Below are positions 63,593-64,000 of a DNA stretch of 64,000 nucleotides, one piece after another (position 1 is the first letter of the stretch; every line of letters starts with the position of its first letter). The DNA comes from Paracoccaceae bacterium (GTDB lineage: Bacteria; Pseudomonadota; Alphaproteobacteria; Rhodobacterales; Rhodobacteraceae), in contig JALHOL010000004.1 in NCBI GenBank assembly GCA_022843025.1, positions 248,001-312,000 on the forward strand. Direction: 5' to 3'. Made by a program: the position numbers and the translations under genes. The notes beneath the pieces are model-generated. The model was not told the DNA's origin and ran no database searches. It saw only the letters and a program-made list of their open reading frames with translations.

Positions 63593-64000
63593 GTCTTCAC
63601 CCTCCGAAACACGAACACCTCCAGCACCACGACCAGCGTGACGGAAACCAGAAACACCAGCGACCCGACCGCATTTGTCGCAGGCGAAATCCCCGACCGC
63701 AGCATCGACCAGATCTCCACCGGCAGCGTCACATCGAACCGCGTCAGCAGGAACGCGATGATGAACTCATCCCAACTGAAGGTGACAGACAGGAAGAAAG
63801 CCGCCGCCAAAGGCGCCGCCAGCATCGGCGCAGATACCAGCAGCAGCACCTTCCATTCCGGCGCGCCCAGATCGCGCGCCGCGCGTTCGGCGTTCTTCTG
63901 GTGATCGCCCATCGCGGCATAGGTGATGGCAAAGCACAGCGGAAGGTTGATCACCACATGGCCGATGCCCGCCGTCCACAGCGACAACCGCACCCCTGTC
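63589..64000 (-). CDS. ABC transporter permease (PotC-like; 5' end beyond the window)
   Basis: About 137 C-terminal codons are visible. They hold the inner-membrane ATPase-docking EAA-like loop (NAERAARDLGAPEWKVLLLVSAPML), membrane helices on each side of it (VVINLPLCFAITYAAM, LAAPLAAAFFLSVTFS) and a final helix ending in FVFRRVKT, as in PotC/PotI permeases. The FSWDEFIIAFLLT segment is characteristic of that family. The reading frame is open through the right edge. It overlaps the ATPase gene by 4 bp. Confidence 0.9.
   Translation of the reverse strand, partial: TGVRLSLWTAGIGHVVINLPLCFAITYAAMGDHQKNAERAARDLGAPEWKVLLLVSAPMLAAPLAAAFFLSVTFSWDEFIIAFLLTRFDVTLPVEIWSMLRSGISPATNAVGSLVFLVSVTLVVVLEVFVFRRVKT

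Overview
The window is a high-GC chromosomal segment from an alphaproteobacterium of the order Rhodobacterales (Rhodobacteraceae/Paracoccaceae group). The assignment rests on gene content and order: rsmG-mnmG-mnmE-rho facing maf-aroE-coaE-dnaQ, the regB/senC/regA/hvrA redox locus followed by ahcY, a mitofilin (Mic60) homologue between hemD and hemY, and AddAB in place of RecBCD. Genus cannot be fixed from the sequence alone. No rRNA, tRNA, CRISPR array, insertion sequence or prophage gene was seen.

Region 1 (1-8.7 kb) looks like the chromosomal replication origin neighbourhood. rsmG, mnmG, mnmE, rho and hemJ run leftward, and maf, aroE, coaE and dnaQ run rightward. The 430-bp gap between them holds several DnaA-box-like 9-mers around an A+T-rich core. 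Two perfect 14-bp parS palindromes lie 3-5 kb to its left, one inside rsmG and one at the mnmG start; parAB is expected just off the left edge.

Region 2 (8.7-27.8 kb) is envelope, proteostasis and repair housekeeping. It has secB, fxsA, a Tim44-domain protein, mltA, an Smr protein, an MFS transporter and a lipoprotein hydrolase. Then come hslV and hslU with a membrane-protein gene wedged between them, trxA, and a tightly overlapping chain tsaE-amgK-murU-addB-addA (tRNA t6A modification, muramic acid recycling, double-strand break repair). A membrane PAS protein without a kinase domain follows, with a perfect TTAA-N7-TTAA (CtrA-type) site upstream.

Region 3 (27.9-42.3 kb) starts with the RegB-RegA redox regulon: regB divergent from senC-regA-hvrA. 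After it come a LysR regulator with a divergent 50-codon ORF, an HD hydrolase and ahcY. The rest is a secretory-type unknown protein, a DUF2853 protein, the tsaD-gpsA-yciI-EVE operon and hemD-mic60-hemY.

Region 4 (42.5-50.2 kb) is a dedicated phosphorelay cluster. It has a response regulator with a degenerate GGDEF-like domain, an HPt protein, two related hybrid histidine kinases and a stand-alone receiver. No DNA-binding output domain is present. This is the least described block of the window.

Region 5 (50.2-64 kb) is accessory. It holds a P1B-4-type metal ATPase, a LapG-like cysteine protease, a TPR-sulfotransferase and a secreted acidic Gly/Asp-rich protein. A 700-bp gap ends in a perfect TetR-type operator in front of a tetR-MFP-RND efflux operon. 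The window closes with a leftward operon of polyamine-type ABC transporter genes, a metallo-beta-lactamase-fold hydrolase and an agmatinase-family ureohydrolase, cut by the right edge.
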